A DNA stretch of 64,000 nucleotides from Monilinia fructicola (Eukaryota; Ascomycota; Leotiomycetes; Helotiales; Sclerotiniaceae): contig VICG01000009.1 in assembly GCA_008692225.1 (NCBI GenBank), forward strand, positions 124,001 to 188,000. The letters are read 5' to 3'. Shown here piece after piece: positions 12,868 through 25,268 of this stretch. Made by a program: the position numbers and the translations under genes. How positions within the stretch are numbered: the stretch's first letter is position 1; every line of letters starts with the position of its first letter. The notes below the pieces were generated by a model. That model did not search any database. It saw nothing but the letters and a program-made list of their open reading frames with translations, and was not told where the DNA came from.

Positions 12868-13686
12868 ATTCTTTGTTATAGGGAAAAAACTGCAAGACGC
12901 AAAGGGAAAGGTTCAACCAATGATATCCCAAGGTCCTCCTTTCAGTTGATCGCGAGTTCGTCGGTTCGTTTGCTTGAAGATGTTGTAGATAGCGGTCAGT
13001 CAAAAGTTTTGGTTGATAGCATTCAGAGATTGCCGATAACAGAGATAAAGGTTAATGCCAATATTCAATCTCGGAGATAGGTTTATTCTTCTGAACTCTA
13101 GGCATCACGAGGCTAGGATGGGCTGTTGTGCATTCGGAACAGGTTTGTCTGCTGGGATGGTCTGGTGGATCAGTGCGCAAAGTCAAATGAGTATGAGTGC
13201 AACGGAGTATTCGAGATATGCACATGTGCGAAGGTTAATACGATGCAGCACAACTTGAAATGACTGAATGATTGGATGATTCTGAACAGTTCTGAAATGT
13301 TTAATCAAGATTATATTTTCCTAAGTATGGTGTTGACAGCGAGGCTGTAAAGTTGAACATGTACGGTATGGTGGTTGATGTTGTTGATGTCTTAGAATCA
13401 AAATGCATCTTTTGAATGTCAAGTGATGCGACGTGAAGGTTGATGATTAGGTGAGGTAGCGAATGACTTAATATTATTACATAAGCCAAAAGCAAAGCTG
13501 ATGGCAATTTTCAGCCTCAGTCAGCCTCAGTCAGCCTCGTTTCAAGTTTCAAGTTTCAACCACGGGCATCCATGGATACCTACCCGTGGACACTTGCATT
13601 ATGTAAAATTACCTAAATAGGCTAGAAGTTGGTCAAAAGAATAGACGATAAAGTCCGGAACCAATCAAGAATTGAGACTTTGAAAA
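12868..13686. other. promoter region of the sugar symporter
   Basis: About 820 bp between the symporter start codon and the retroelement. Near its end are short tandem repeats, CAGCCTCAGT x3 (about 13515-13540) and TTTCAAG x3 (about 13540-13558). No gene seen. Confidence 0.45.
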
Positions 13687-13691
13687 GTATA
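13687..13691. repeat. target-site duplication, left copy (GTATA)
   Basis: GTATA directly precedes the left LTR, and the same five bases follow the right LTR at 20382-20386. A 5-bp duplication is what Ty3/gypsy integrases leave. Confidence 0.85.
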
Positions 13692-13856
13692 TGTTACAGT
13701 GTATTATCAATCTTATAGTCACATAACCATATTAGCCTAATTCGTCTAACTTATCTTAGATTAGCTTAATTTAGCTTAAGTAAGTAGAGCCTATAAAAAA
13801 GACTTTGCTCACTTTTACAAATCCTTATTTTAATTTAATATAATTAATCTTTTACA
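13692..13856 (+). repeat. left LTR, 165 bp
   Basis: Starts TGTTAC and ends ACA, matching 20217-20381 base for base in length. The two copies differ at roughly thirty sites, all of which I see as C/T or G/A transitions, in both directions. A TATA-like CCTATAAAAAAG is kept in both, about 60 bp before the end. Confidence 0.92.
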
Positions 13857-16800
13857 AATGGTAACAAACTTTTTTGTTATCCATTACCATTAGTTATATA
13901 TTAATACCAGGGATAAATATAATCTATTTAATCGGATTTTTTTTTTAATTTTCATTTTGTATATTAATTGTTCTTTTTTAAACCTTTTTTATTATATTAT
14001 TTGTATAATCTTATTATGTTTTAATATAGTATAAATAATATTATTATATCTAAAGTATCATTTTATAATCAAATTTAACTTTAAATCTTTAAGAAAGTAT
14101 AACTTATTAATCTTTTCTTTATTTAAAAATCCAAAGTTAAAGATAAATTATTAACAAATTAAATTGAAGTTATTACTTGAATTTTTGAAAATTACAGTAG
14201 AATAAATAAACCATCTGCATTTTCTTTAATATTTAAATATATATTTGTTGTATCAATTAACATTACCCTTGCATTATAAATCCTTACCAACTAATAGAAT
14301 AATTATACTAGGTTTACAGAATTTATACAAGAGTTTATAAACTCTCTAAATAATCTATAATCATTGTATAAATCTTAATTTTCTTAAATGTTAGATTAAT
14401 CTTTCTTATTATCTATACTTTTACCTGTATTTATATTAGATATTAAAAATATAAGTACACTTAATATTATTATTTTTATAACAAATTAATTCCAATAGCT
14501 TTTTATTATTATCCAAAGATCATTTTTATAAGTTATAATTAGTAAATCTGTTTGGTTTTATCTATAAAATTTAGGTTATTTTAATTTTAATAATAAATCA
14601 GAGTTATTTATAGAAACTATTAATAATAAAATTATTTACCATAATATTTTCTTTTTTATTACTTAAATTAAAGTAAAGTTTATTAATATTATTAATAAAT
14701 TATTTACTTTATATATTATTACTTTTTAATTTAATTAATATTTTAAGGGTAAAACTAAGCTATAGTATACAAATAAGATTTTAAATATTATATATATAGA
14801 ATTTAAAGTTAACATTAAGAATTAGTATACTAAACTGAAGATTTGCTTTAGGATATTACCTAAAATTACATTAAAAAAACTTAAAAGATTAAAGTACATT
14901 ATTAGCAATGTACAAAAGCATAAAGATTTTAAAGAGTTTATTCAAAAGTTAATAATTCTTAAATATAACATTAGTATAATCAAATTTGAATATATTTAAA
15001 TACTTACTGTTTATTATTATCTATTTACTGAATTATAAATTTATATCCCTATTTTTATCTCCAAAATAAATCTATTAATTTTTATAAAGCAAATCAAATA
15101 AAAAAAAAATGATTAATTTAACATTTAATATTTAAATAATATATTATATAATTAGTATAATAATAAGCGATTTTTTTATACTTTATATCACTAAAATAAT
15201 TATAGAACCCCCTCTCTTTCTTCTTTTCTTTTATCGTTTAACAAAAAATCCTATAATAATAAGAAATTAGATATTAACAAATTAAAGAATAATATTAAAA
15301 AAAATATTATATCATTAAAGAAAAAACTATACTAGAAAAAGAATTTTTATTATAATTAAAAATTTGGAGTTTAAATAATTTTTAAGATTAGCGAAATAAT
15401 TAAAGAAATTAATAATAAAGTTATCACTATAGAGTATAATAAGAATAATTTATACAATTAAATTTATTACCAAAGCTTAAAAAATAATGAAAATAAATTA
15501 AATCAAAAATTTAAAGATAATAATAAAAATTTGAATATTCAAAATATTTATTTAATCCATTATACTAATATTAAACTACACAAACTATTAATATTAAAAG
15601 TTACTAGAAATATAAGATCCAAAATTGTTTATCACTCAAATATTAATATTTTAAAATTTTGTAAAAAAAATTAAAAATTAAAGGATACCCTTTTAATTTA
15701 TATTTCTAAATATAATTTTACCCCATTTTCTATTATTTCTAATATTTATATAAATAAAAATTATTATAAATATTTTATATATAAAAAATTTTTTCTATTT
15801 AATAATAAATTATATTTATATCTCTGTAATAAGTATTCAAAATTTAAATCTATTATATAACACTCTAAATCCAAAATTACCAATTAATTATAAATTATTA
15901 AACCTTTAATTTTTTGCATTATTAACAATCCTAATTAAATTATTCTAATAAAATTTATTGGAATAGTTCCTTACATTGTATTTTTACCATAAATTGTTTA
16001 ATTTATTGCCTTAAAAAGCAAATTATTACTAGATTATATTTTTTAAAGATTGGAAATATACTAAAATCATATTAATATTAAATAACTTTTAAAATAATAT
16101 TCATTTTATCTACCTTAATACTAACTACAATATAAATTTGATTAATAAGAAATTTTTACTTAAAATATATTTTACCGCTAAGATTTATATTATGAAAAAA
16201 CCCTTGAAAATTTGTAATTTAGGGTCTTAATTTTATAATATTAATAATTTTATAAACTTAAATTTTTTTTTATTTATTATTAATAATTTCTTTATACATT
16301 TTTATCATAAGATTTATATTATTAATAAATTAAATGTATAAATCTTATTAAACTTTAACATTATTATTGCAAAAAATTAGATTATCGATTTGAATAGTTA
16401 ATTAATAATATTACTTTAATATGTAGGTTTATAAATTAATATTCTTACACTAACAAAGTTTGTTAAATATAAAATTTTTATTTTTACTAAGGAAAAAACT
16501 AATGATTCTATTTTATTTTTATACTTTTATCACTATTTTAAGTAGAAAAAGTAATAAGCTTATTTTGTTAGAGTATAATATAATTTATAAACCTATATGT
16601 TAAAATAATTTCAATTTTTTTGTATCTTTAGTATTTAATATATACAAATCGGTCATAGTTGAGAATTCTGATGATAAAAAAATTATTATTTATAAGTGTA
16701 TTAAACTTAGGGATATAATTGATTTTGATACTTAAATAATAATAGTTATAAATAATCTTTGTATATATTATTTCATTCAAATACTAATTATTATATAGAA

Positions 16801-17564
16801 CTTTATTAAATATTTTTTAATTAAGGGATTGTTAGCAGCTATTACAGTTATAGCTTTATAAACTAGTAAAACTTTTAGGAATAATTTAAAGATTTCAAAA
16901 TAAGAAATAATATTTTTAAATAATATAATTGTTTTTAAGAACTTGTATCAATAACAAAGATTTCAAGAAATAATTATGATTAATTCTATCGTATAGGAAG
17001 ATTACAGAAAATTTACTAAAGTTTTTAAAGATAAAGAAATACATATTAATTTTTACAAGGATTAGCAAAAAAAAATTTAAACTAAGAAAAGCTAAGATTT
17101 ATTTGGTTAATAGAATAAATTAAAAGTTTATTAATAAAATATTTGATTAGTTATATAAGCAAAGTTGGTTTAAATGGATTATAATACCAATCTTCTTTAA
17201 TTTTTCTATTTTTTGTATTTATAAAAATGTTATAAATGAAAAAAAAGTTATTAATAAAAAAGGTTGTATTATTATAAATATTAAAGTTTTAAACTAAATT
17301 ATTATTCCTAATGTATACCTGATTCTTATTTAAGTAAATATTATTATAATAATTATTAATTATTCATTTATTTTTATAGTTAATTATATTAATTTTTTTT
17401 ATTAATAGCGTGTTAAGGAAGAGTATTAAAAGTTTTTTATTATATTATTGTATTATAATTAAGAAACATTTATATACGTTATAATAAAATTTTGATATTC
17501 TCCGGTATATATTCAATATTAAATTAATTCTATTTTTTATATGAAATAAGAGTTTGTAAAAGCT

Positions 17565-17576
17565 TATATCAATAAT
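17565..17576 (+). pseudogene. reverse transcriptase active-site remnant
   Basis: The codons read Tyr-Ile-Asn-Asn followed by Ile-Ile-Ile-Phe, where the family carries the aspartate pair of the polymerase site. Both Asp-to-Asn changes are G-to-A, the RIP direction. Flanking codons on both sides also resemble reverse transcriptase once G-to-A stops are disregarded. Confidence 0.75.
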
Positions 17577-18879
17577 ATTATTATCTTTAATTATAGTTTT
17601 AAAAAATATTTTAATTATTTTTAGTAAGTATTTCATTAATTAAAATAATATTATATTATTTTAAATTTAAAAAAATACTTTTTTGTTTATTCTTCGATTA
17701 TACTTCTTGGTTAAAAAATCAATATTCTCGATCTAATTTTTATTATAAATAAATTAATAATTATTAAGGCTTTAATTTTCCTATAAATTTTTAAACAATT
17801 AAAGTATTATTTAAACTTAATTAAATATTTGCAATAATACATTTTTTATTACATAAAACTTTTTATTACATTATAAAAACAAAAAATTAAGTTAAACTAA
17901 ATACTTTAAGAATATAGTAAAAATAAAATTATTAAAACAAAATATTAGAAAGAAGCAATTTTAGTAAAATTTAAGGATATTATAAAAAAAAAAAAAATTT
18001 ATTTAATACATTATAATATACTTTTAGAAAGTTTGTTATCCTATATTATATAAATCTAAAAAAAAGATTATACATTGATATTAATATTTTAAAAAATAAT
18101 ATTAAAAGAATAATTTATTATTCCAATATTAAGCTTTTAACCCAAAAGTTAATAATACCTATTATGTTTTTATTTAAATTAATTATAATTGTTAAGTTTA
18201 ATTATTAGTTTATTAAATTAAAGATTACAGATTTATACTGGATTATTAGCAAAATTTAGTATTTTATTAAATCCTTAAAACTACCAACTATTGTTTATAC
18301 TAATTATTTTACCATTATTTAAATAATAATCTAAATTTTAATAAATACCTTATCATTGGTTAAATTAAATTTACAATATTTTTAAAGTTTTAAATACTTA
18401 TTTAAATTTTGATTTAAAGTATAATACAAATTAAAATAATTAAATATTATACTAAATACTTTATCAAAACTTTATATCATCAATGCTACAATTAGCAAAT
18501 AACAAAATTCTACAATTAAATCAACCTACAATATTGATTTAATAGAATTTTAAGGATATCCTATAACTATCTTATAGATTAATAAAATTTAATTATAAAA
18601 ATTAAAATAGGTTTACAATATAAATACTAAAACTTTTAATTTTATTAAATAAATTAAAAAAAATTCTAAACTAGAAATTAATATTACAAAATTATTTTTT
18701 AAATTCAAAAATAGAATATTTTATACAAAAGTTAATTAAATTCATTTATAAACTTATACAATAGTATCCAAATTGTTAAAGGCTAAGATTTTCAATTATA
18801 TATATAATCAATTTGGATATTTTGATTATAACAAAATCTACAAAAGAGTTTCGGCTAATTTCTATATTTTTAACATTTT

Positions 18880-19300
18880 AAAAAAGATTTAAGCTTATCT
18901 ACATTATTATTATTAATACAAGGTATTATCAACCCCACACTATTAACCTTATAATAACTTACAATCAATTTTAACCCCTCTACACATTTTTTATACAATC
19001 TCTATCAATTTTATATTTGCTTTACCTCAATCTACCTTAAATTTGTTTAATTATAATTTATTAATTATTAATAAATTTTTAAAAGCTATCACATTAATCC
19101 TAAATAAATTAACTTAAATAACAACTTAATAAAAAAATATTCTAATTACACATTTATTACAAATTTTATAAAAAGTTCCCCAAGCAATAATATTAAATTA
19201 AAATAAAAAGTTTATTTCTAAAATATAAAAGAATATTATAGATTTGTTAAATATTAAACTACTCTTTACCACTGTTTAACATTTTTAAATTAATAATACT
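18880..19300 (+). pseudogene. gypsy integrase core remnant
   Basis: Broken reading frame with recognisable fragments such as LSTPHY, ILTPLHIFYTISINFIFALP and LLIINKFLKAIT, in the order and spacing of the gypsy integrase catalytic core, interrupted by TAA/TAG codons. It lies downstream of RNase H-like remnants, as expected for Ty3/gypsy rather than Ty1/copia. Confidence 0.75.
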
Positions 19301-20216
19301 AATAAATATATTAATTAAATAATTGAAATTATTTTATACTATTATCTAACTACCATAAAGAATATTTTTTATTAGCCCAAAATTTTGTTTTACTTAGCTA
19401 TTACACTATCAAATTCTATTTTATATAAAATTAATATATTCATTACTATAATAATATATAATTTATAAATTAAAAAACTTTTTAATATTGCAATTAAAAT
19501 TATCATAGAATTTTTAGAGATAATCTTTTTACAAGTTAAATTTAAACCTACAGAACTTTTAGTTTAAATTTATTTTATTAAATTGTTAATTAATAGAAAA
19601 TATAAGCTTACTTTAATTAAAGTTATTAATGTAATAAAGTTTATAACAATATATATAAAGCATTAATATAATAAACGTTATAAATTAATATTTTTTCAAG
19701 GTTAATAATTAAATTTTGTTGAGATTTTATTATAATTATAACATACCTGATTTTACAAAATAAAATATTAAAATTAAATAATAATTTATAAAATTTTTTA
19801 AAATATTAAAAAAAGTAAATTGTTTAATATATTAAATTAAATTACCCAAATTAATAAAGATACATTTAATTATTAATATTGCATACTTCGAACCTTTACT
19901 AAACCCTATCAAGAATCTTTACTAATAATCTTTTATATAAGGAATTTTATAAAATCCAAAATTAATTATTAATCGAATCTTACATAAATAAAAATAATAT
20001 AAAAAAATAAAAAATTATAATAGAATATTTAATGCAATATTAAGGAAGAATTATAAAATAGGATAAATAATAGATAATGAAATATATTCTAATAGAAATT
20101 ATTAAAGCTTTTTAAAAATAAAATAATAAAAATAATAGAAGATTATACAATATATTTTCTTTATTCTTTTTTTTACTTTTATGTTTTGGAATAAAGCATT
20201 TTTTATTAATAGTATT

Positions 20217-20381
20217 TGTTACAATATATTATTAATCTTATAATCACATAATTATACTAACCTAATTTGTTTAGTTTATCTTAGATTAGCTTAGCTTAAC
20301 TTAAATAAGCAGGGCCTATAAAAAAGGCTCTGTTTACTTTCATAAATCCTCATCTTAATTTAATACAATCAATCTCTCACA
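20217..20381 (+). repeat. right LTR, 165 bp
   Basis: Direct repeat of 13692-13856, starting TGTTACAATATATT and ending CTCACA. It keeps more G and C than the left copy in places (GCAGGGCCTATAAAAAAGGC), so the two LTRs were mutated independently. Confidence 0.92.
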
Positions 20382-20386
20382 GTATA
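20382..20386. repeat. target-site duplication, right copy (GTATA)
   Basis: Pairs with 13687-13691. Confidence 0.85.
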
Positions 20387-21229
20387 TAAATCCTACAAGA
20401 AGTATTAGAAAGAGTAATAACTAAATTACCTATCTAAGTATATATTGTACTGGTATTCTCATTGTACTATATAGGTAAAAATGCTTATGGATCGGTCCAC
20501 GGGTAGTTGAAGAGAGAATGATAATACATGCTATCCTAACTGCCCAGGTGTATTATAGAATCAATTCGTTACTACATTAGTTACTACCTAGGTATATACT
20601 TATTAACGACCTAGGTAGACATCTACCTACCTCCAGGGCTACCTAGATACCTACTTGTTACTTAGGTAGCATGATAAACATTGATGGATATGCATATGGA
20701 TGCAAAAGCAAGCACCAAAGAAATGCAATGATCGACTCTTATATGCACTGTGACTTTGCATATGTAAGTGTCTTCGCTACCATACTATAGCTATGTATGA
20801 GGTAGAACAAGTATGTATGTGTAGGGTAGGGGTAGGAAGGTGTCCAGCAGAGTAGTCTGCGGAGGATATGAACAATTCCAATAGCAGAGGAGATGCGTAG
20901 TAGGGTATGAGCCTTGATATCTGTCTTACCGCCTATGATCTCCAGGACTGATCTGTACAGTACAGTATGGAGTACAGCCCTGGAGAGTATAAGTAGTATG
21001 GAGAACCTTGGAATACTAGGTAGGCAAAATGATAAGGTTGATGGCAAAATTAAGGCGGTGAAGCTGAGATCAAGGCATATGTACCTAGGTATATCCCTTT
21101 GTACGGACTACGCCGCTACGGAATCGATAAACGGATAAAGAAGAACCTTGGTAGGTGCATACTACTCGAGTACATGTACAGTACAGTAGCTGGAGGGACA
21201 AGGTAGATTAGATATACGGACTCAATGAT

Positions 21230-21308
21230 GTCTCACCGTCTTATTGTGCCACCAACCAAATCATTCTGCCTGATGTAAATTGGGCATGCGAGTTGAGGGC
21301 GGTGAGAC
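21230..21308. mobile_element. 79-bp terminal-inverted-repeat element, copy 2 (MITE-like)
   Basis: GTCTCACCG...CGGTGAGAC, with the inverted repeat extending outward to ATGATGTCTCACCG / CGGTGAGACATCAT (21225-21313). The reverse complement lines up along its full length with copy 1 at 6110-6188, sharing CAGGCAGAATG.TTTG in the centre and matching ends. Confidence 0.6.
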
Positions 21309-21573
21309 ATCATCGATCCCTCTATAGTTCTAGAGTATATAAGTATTTACATCTATATATACATACACCTACTATACTACGTACTTATTATTGGATATAT
21401 CTACCTGTATATCTATCTATCTAGTTCTATATATATTAGGATTATACTTTTCAATATTCTTAATAAAAAGAAAAGTATTATATAATTTAAATGAATTTAA
21501 ATAAATTAAATACTATATTTATTCTTTATTATTCTTAATATTAATATTTATATATACTTATACTTCGTTAAAC

Positions 21574-21840
21574 GCTATATATTTAAGTAGTATATATATA
21601 TATATATATATATATATTTAAGTAATATATATTTAAGTGATATATATTTAAGTGATATATATTAAGTGATATATATTTAAGTGATATATATTTAAGTGAT
21701 ATATATTTAAGTGATATATATTTAAGTGATATATATTTAAGTGATATATATTTAAGTGATATATATTTAAAGTGATATATATTTAAGCGATATATATATA
21801 TTTCAAGTAATATATATATATATTTAAGTAATATATAATA
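21574..21840. repeat. 15-bp AT minisatellite
   Basis: Tandem copies of TTTAAGTGATATATA, about 12-15 of them, preceded by a (TA)n tract at about 21590-21616. Units in the middle are nearly identical; edge units vary by one or two bases (AAGCGA, CAAGTAA). Confidence 0.85.
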
Positions 21841-22302
21841 TATTTACTTACATCTACTATAATTCAATCATTAAAAGACATAAATGACAACCTGGCCAGA
21901 GACTAGCCTACTACTTACTACTATAACCTTATTGGCTTACTAATCTCAAACGTCAAACGGGATCCCGATTCTACCACCTCTTCTCCACCATTCCCACCAT
22001 TTCCACCATTCACCTCCCACCATCACCAAAATCCACAAACTTACTTCTATCGTGTGTGCTCCCTCTCTCTCTACCTAATCAACCTTAACTCCAGAATCCA
22101 ATCCAAGACACCACCCCTTCCTCCTTTCTGCCCCGTACAATTTCATCCAAAAGACATACATGCGTCATTCCTTTACTATTCGCTGCTCGTACTGGAGCGA
22201 CTATACTTTACAGTCTTAGTCTTTCGCAAATCTACCATATCCTTAATAAAGTTGCTTCGACAATAAACTTCACGATATAGGATCAATTAATAATCTTTCA
22301 CC

Positions 22303-24508
22303 ATGTCTGCCGCGATCGCTGGTTCGGTCTTTGAGCTTCTGAGTATGTTTTGCGATTCTCATAACCTGCTCTAATGCGCAACAGCTAATGCGTATATCTA
22401 CTTGTTCTAGGAAGACAATCCGAGGAAGAAGATCCTGATGGTATGTCATACATTTTCTCGTCATCTAAAACAAATTCACAGTGAACTAATGTCATTGCTA
22501 TAGCACCCGATTCATCTCAAAAGGAAATCTTCTCATCATGGGCTCTTTTTATTCTAATTGCGCTACTCATTGTAGCTCTTTTCACTAGTTATTTACTTCA
22601 GATCAAGAAAGTCGAAGCGGTTCATGAAACATCTATTTCTATTTTTGCTGGTAAGTTGTCTTGGACAAGCTATTCAGATGGTGCAGATATTAACCAGCTA
22701 GGTATGACGATTGGTTTAATTCTTAGAGTCAGCGCCGGAAATTCTATACAAAGTCTTGTGAGCTTCGATGATCAGATATTCTTCAATCTCCTTCTACCAC
22801 CGATTATTCTGGCATCCGGATATGAATTACATCAAGCGAACTTCTTCCGCAACATAGGAACTATTCTTACATTTGCGTTTGCCGGAACTTTCATCTCAGC
22901 AATTGTATTAGGATTGGTACTTTGGTTATATACAAGAATTCCGCTTGATGGAGTTAGTATGACATTTGTCGATGCCATATCTGTTGGAGCAACTCTTTCC
23001 GCCACCGACCCTGTTACGATTCTCGCCATTTTCAACACATACAAGGTTGATCCGAAACTCTATACAGTAATTTTCGGTGAATCAATCCTCAATGATGCCA
23101 TCGCAATCGTTTTGTTCGAGACGGCGCAAAGATATAAAGAGGGTGGCAATGCAGGAACTTTGGGCCTTCTCAGTCTGTTTGAAGGTATCGGCATTTTCTT
23201 GGCAGTTTTCTTCGGGAGCTTGATCATTGGAATCGTCATAGGAATTGCTACAGCTTTAGGATTGAAGTACACATATGTCAGAAGATTCCCAAAGATTGAA
23301 AGCTGTCTGATTGTTTTGATTGCTTATGCCAGCTATTTCTTCTCCAACGGTCTTCATATGTCTGGTCAGTGTTTTCACCCTTCCGTCATCTCAAGTACAA
23401 TACTGATTTAGTATAGGAATTGTTACGCTTTTATTCTGCGGGATCACTTTAAAACATTATGCATACTACAACATGTCTCGCCGAACACAACTCACTACCA
23501 AATACCTGTTCCAAGTTCTTGCGCAATTATCGGAGAATTTCATCTTCATCTACCTCGGGTTGTCTTTATTCACAGAAAAGAATTTACAATTTAAGCCACT
23601 CTTCATTATAGTTACGGTTATTGGTATTTGTGTAGCTCGATACGCGGCTGTGTTTCCACTCTCGAGATTGATCAACTGGTTCCTCAGATATCGCGCAAAG
23701 AAAAGAGGACAGGAGGTTGCGGATGAGCTACCATACAATTATCAAGCAATGTTATTCTGGGCCGGATTACGTGGAGCTGTCGGTGTCGCACTGGCAGCTG
23801 GAATGACTGGCGAGAATTCATGGGCTTTGAAAGCCACTGTCCTTGTGGTTGTTGTGCTTACTGTTATTATTTTCGGCGGTACTACAGCGCGCATGTTAGA
23901 AATCCTGGGCATTCGTACTGGAGTGGTCGAGGAAATTGATAGTGATGATGAATTCGATATTGAGGCGATTTCAGGAGGAAACTATTCCAAACATTCTGGA
24001 TCAGGTATTGGCAACGATCCAAGACGAAGTAATGGAGCAATGCAACTTGATGGATTAGGAAATCGTAGAGGAGCAGAACGTGGAAGTTATGCAAGTGGAA
24101 ACGCTAGTCCAAATGTTAGACCGTCGAGTATGAATCGCAAGGGTTCCAGCGCAAATGGAAGAAAAGAGAAACGAGAGTGAACAGGATCTCCTTGGTAGGA
24201 CTGGAAGCACGAGTGATGAAGGCTTTGATAGCGACTCTTCGGATCTTCCACCACCAGCCAATCGACCACCCAAAAGAAGATCATCCCCTCAAAATAATAG
24301 TGATATGGGAGCACCTTACCCAACTTCGGGAAGTACTAGTCGTCCTGAAGCACCACATATTACAGCTTCAGGTGCAATTAGTCAACTGCTACATGGCACA
24401 GCTGAAGATCATGCAGCATGGTTCAAACAGCTAGATGAAGGATTCATCAAACCAAAGTTACTTCTTGATGGAGGTAAAGGACCTCATGGCGGATCAAGTG
24501 GGAGTTAA
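22303..24508 (+). CDS. NHX1: endosomal/vacuolar Na+(K+)/H+ exchanger, NHX family
   Basis: CPA1 cation/proton antiporter of late endosome/vacuole type, which acidifies and loads compartments with Na+ or K+. Exons: 22303-22342, 22411-22440, 22504-22650, 22702-23364, 23417 onward. Family marks: FFNLLLPPIILASGYEL near residue 98, ATDPVTILAIF, GESILNDAIAIVLF near residue 199, and GLRGAVGVALA near residue 411. The short start exon and microexon are well supported by splice sites. As written, the frame stops at 24178-24180 (547 aa). One base less in the AAAA run at about 24163 continues to 24508 through an acidic, serine-rich tail ending HAAWFKQLDEGFIKPKLLL, a C-terminus typical of fungal NHX, giving about 656 aa. 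I regard the stop as a sequence error. Confidence 0.92.
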
Positions 24509-25212
24509 GACTATTGTCACTACGGTGAATAGCAATTTATTCAAAAGGCAGGATAGGGCATGAGAAAGGCGTTTCTAGGTGTAAAAGAGGAGTTAGAAAT
24601 TTTTAGCAGCTACTTACTTGAGCATGCTTGTAGGAGATATAGACAGACGTCCATCAAATACATTCTTAGGGAATTGATGAAGAGAATAGCAGAACAGTAT
24701 TTATATCAATTATTCGGTTCAAGGCTGGCTTGGAACCTAGACCTTTTTTTCATCCAATCTTACCTATGTAGATACAATAAAGTTTTATATTTCAGAATAG
24801 TCCTCTCATATTATTTGCGAAGTGGCCAGTGTCACATGGTAGCAGACTTCATAACTATCAGGGTATAAAATATAGCTAATTATCTACCAGTTAAGCAGAA
24901 GCTAAATGAAAATCAAATCATAATACTCGAGTATATTGCTTGCCTTTTACTGCTAGTGAGAGAGAACAACATTGTGAAGATTTGTTTTTGTTGTGTTTTT
25001 TGGGGGAAAGGGGGGAAAGAGGGATGGGGAGGGGGGAACAAGTCTAGTTGGTAGAACTATCACTTTTATATGGTGTATCTCCATATGATTTTAGCTGGGT
25101 GGGTGCGTGGATGGAGGTCCTATCTGGTTGATTCTTGAGGATGGTTGGGGGATGGGGATGGGATGTGATGAGAAGAAAAGAGTTTGTCGTTGGTGCGGAG
25201 CAGAGATGCCGG

Positions 25213-25268
<56 letters not shown>
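25213..25268. repeat. (TGAT)14 microsatellite
   Basis: Fourteen perfect tetranucleotide copies, followed by a TAGAT-type decay tail. Confidence 0.95.

Larger units (their letters stand above)
13692..20381 (+). mobile_element. RIP-destroyed Ty3/gypsy LTR retrotransposon, 6.7 kb
   Basis: Complete element with 165-bp LTRs and a GTATA target duplication, inserted in the + orientation. The interior is extremely AT-rich with stops throughout, as expected from RIP. Despite this, the frame remnants follow the gypsy pol order: reverse transcriptase around 17250-18000 (YINN where the family has a Y-x-D-D box, 17565-17576), RNase H around 18060-18480, integrase core around 18880-19300, and a possible chromodomain-like tail at about 20020-20120. 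TGGTAACAA just after the left LTR (13859) could be a decayed primer-binding site. No gag was recognised in 14-17 kb. It is an inactive relic; only motif remnants can be described. Confidence 0.9.
20387..22302. other. gene-poor region between retroelement and NHX gene
   Basis: About 1.9 kb. It holds CTAGGTA-type palindromes (20585-20594, 21083-21092), TACTCGAGTA (21163-21172), the second 79-bp inverted-repeat element, and an AT minisatellite. A frame on the minus strand at 20739-21047 (102 codons) has no recognisable domain. The last 400 bp are pyrimidine-rich and probably the NHX promoter and leader. Confidence 0.5.

Noticed and set aside
12533..12949. Plus-strand frame with a long poly-Ser stretch
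   Set aside because: It is the antisense of the Glu/Asp repeat in the sugar symporter's N-terminus.
17445..17636. 63-codon minus-strand frame inside the retroelement
   Set aside because: It is antisense to the reverse transcriptase remnant and simply reflects AT-rich sequence.
18000..18500. Ty1/copia classification of the LTR element
   Set aside because: RNase H remnants come before the integrase core, the order of Ty3/gypsy; copia has integrase first.
21574..21840. Regular repeat array considered as CRISPR
   Set aside because: It has no spacers; units are directly tandem 15-mers in a eukaryotic context.
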